The notes under the pieces were generated by a model. It worked only from the letters and a program-made list of their open reading frames with translations. It was not told the DNA's origin and did no database searches. A program made the position numbers and the translations under genes. A stretch of DNA of 5,198 nt from Mailhella sp. (GTDB lineage Bacteria > Desulfobacterota > Desulfovibrionia > Desulfovibrionales > Desulfovibrionaceae): NCBI GenBank assembly GCA_017940105.1, contig JAGAZG010000073.1:1-5198 (forward strand), written 5' to 3'. Below, piece after piece: positions 4,926 through 5,198 of this stretch; positions within the stretch are counted from its first letter, which is position 1; every line of letters starts with the position of its first letter.

Positions 4926-4969
4926 ACGGTTTGCGCCGTGCCGACGCGAAGAGAAGAAAGGGCAACCGT
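4926..4969 (-). promoter_or_regulatory. Leader stem next to the peptide ribosome site
   Basis: On the minus strand ACGGTT (4969-4964) pairs with AACCGT (4931-4926); GC and CC/GG pairs extend the stem with small bulges to about ten pairs. The 3' arm ends one base before AAAGGAGG. Such 5' leader stems often restrain translation of type I toxin mRNAs; that role is inferred here. Confidence 0.45.
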
Positions 4970-4978
4970 GCAGGAAGA

Positions 4979-5007
4979 AACGTAGCAGAGCAGCGCACAG
5001 AAGGCAA
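4979..5007 (-). promoter_or_regulatory. Possible promoter of the hydrophobic peptide gene
   Basis: On the minus strand TTGCCT (5007-5002), a 17-bp spacer, then TGC-TACGTT, an extended -10 type (TACGTT at 4984-4979). The -10 is weak apart from the TG extension. Transcription would begin near 4972 and yield a leader of about 64 nt that begins right at the leader stem. Confidence 0.3.
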
Positions 5008-5011
5008 TTTC

Positions 5012-5198
5012 TTACTTTTCGCCCTCCCCCGCTGCCATCGGCACATTCATTACGTCATCGATCACGCTGGCGGCGCGGTGCATGGCCTTGTCAGCGAGAT
5101 GCGCGTAGCGCTGCGTCATTGCCGGCGAGGAATGCGTCATCAGGTTTTGCAGCGTATAGAGATCAACCTTCCCGCTACTGGCAACGCGGGAAGCGAAG
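5012..5198 (-). CDS. Tyrosine recombinase/phage-type integrase, C-terminal end
   Basis: Only the last 61 residues lie in the window; the gene continues past the right edge. The fragment begins FASRVASSGKVDLYTLQNLM, then THSSPAMTQRYAHLADKAM. This holds the second catalytic His (residue 22 of the fragment, in MTHSS, where most relatives have LGHSS) and the nucleophilic Tyr nine residues later in QRYAHL. The upstream HxxR and the core-binding domain would be outside. Such enzymes insert phages, islands and conjugative elements at an attachment site, usually near one end of the element. The 3' end of the gene points toward the transporter, so an element end probably lies in or near 4597-5011, although no attachment repeat or tRNA is visible. 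Confidence 0.93.
   Translation of the reverse strand, partial: FASRVASSGKVDLYTLQNLMTHSSPAMTQRYAHLADKAMHRAASVIDDVMNVPMAAGEGEK

Larger units (their letters stand above)
4597..5011. other. 415-bp region between transporter and integrase with only very small ORFs
   Basis: The region holds no ordinary-sized gene. The first 120 bases are AT-rich; the rest is GC-rich and full of inverted repeats. GGCACGGCGC (4753-4762) recurs inverted at 4933-4942, and CGGTTGCC (4781-4788) recurs inverted at 4961-4968, both with a start-to-start offset of 28. No tRNA or tmRNA was found on either strand. A junction between host and element is expected here but cannot be placed from this window alone. Confidence 0.6.

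Noticed and set aside
1..5198. CRISPR array or insertion sequence
   Set aside because: No regularly spaced repeats, no transposase and no terminal inverted repeats with a target duplication were seen.

Overview
The window looks like chromosomal DNA from an anaerobic, moderately GC-rich deltaproteobacterium, most likely a Desulfovibrio relative. This is inferred from the nickel-pincer cofactor genes, the NimA-like flavoprotein and general gene style; no marker gene proves it. The right-hand edge enters an integrated mobile element.

Left part (about 1-3261, minus strand): one tightly packed operon, read right to left. It holds larB, larC, larE, a NimA/pyridoxamine-oxidase-like flavoprotein gene and a secreted LprI-like (DUF1311) gene. 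larB and larC overlap in an ATGA, larE follows after 37 nt, the flavoprotein gene starts 4 nt after larE, and the last gap is 32 nt. LarB, LarE and LarC act in that order to turn nicotinic acid adenine dinucleotide into the nickel-pincer nucleotide used by LarA-type racemases. No larA is present here. The larC gene encodes only the LarC1 half, with a strictly alternating histidine tract at its N-terminus; the CTP-binding LarC2 half is not in the window.

Middle (3262-4596): a divergent regulatory region of 192 bp carries a perfect 7+1+7 palindrome, a direct repeat, candidate promoters in both directions and a C9 tract. It is followed on the plus strand by a 12-helix MFS exporter of the fosmidomycin-resistance (Fsr) family.

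Right part (4597-5198): a low-coding region before the C-terminus of a tyrosine recombinase (minus strand, cut by the window edge). It contains a 22-residue hydrophobic peptide gene on the minus strand with a strong Shine-Dalgarno sequence. Facing it on the plus strand is a candidate structured RNA of about 200 nt with its own -10 box, a 15-codon ORF, two interlaced 8-bp inverted repeats (pseudoknot or kissing pattern), a competing hairpin, and a terminator that ends at the peptide gene's stop codon. A 7-bp direct repeat makes the RNA complementary to the bases just upstream of the peptide's Shine-Dalgarno. The layout resembles convergent type I toxin-antitoxin loci such as par/Fst, and it is the best candidate here for an undescribed system. 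It is an inference from layout and base pairing, not a homology match.
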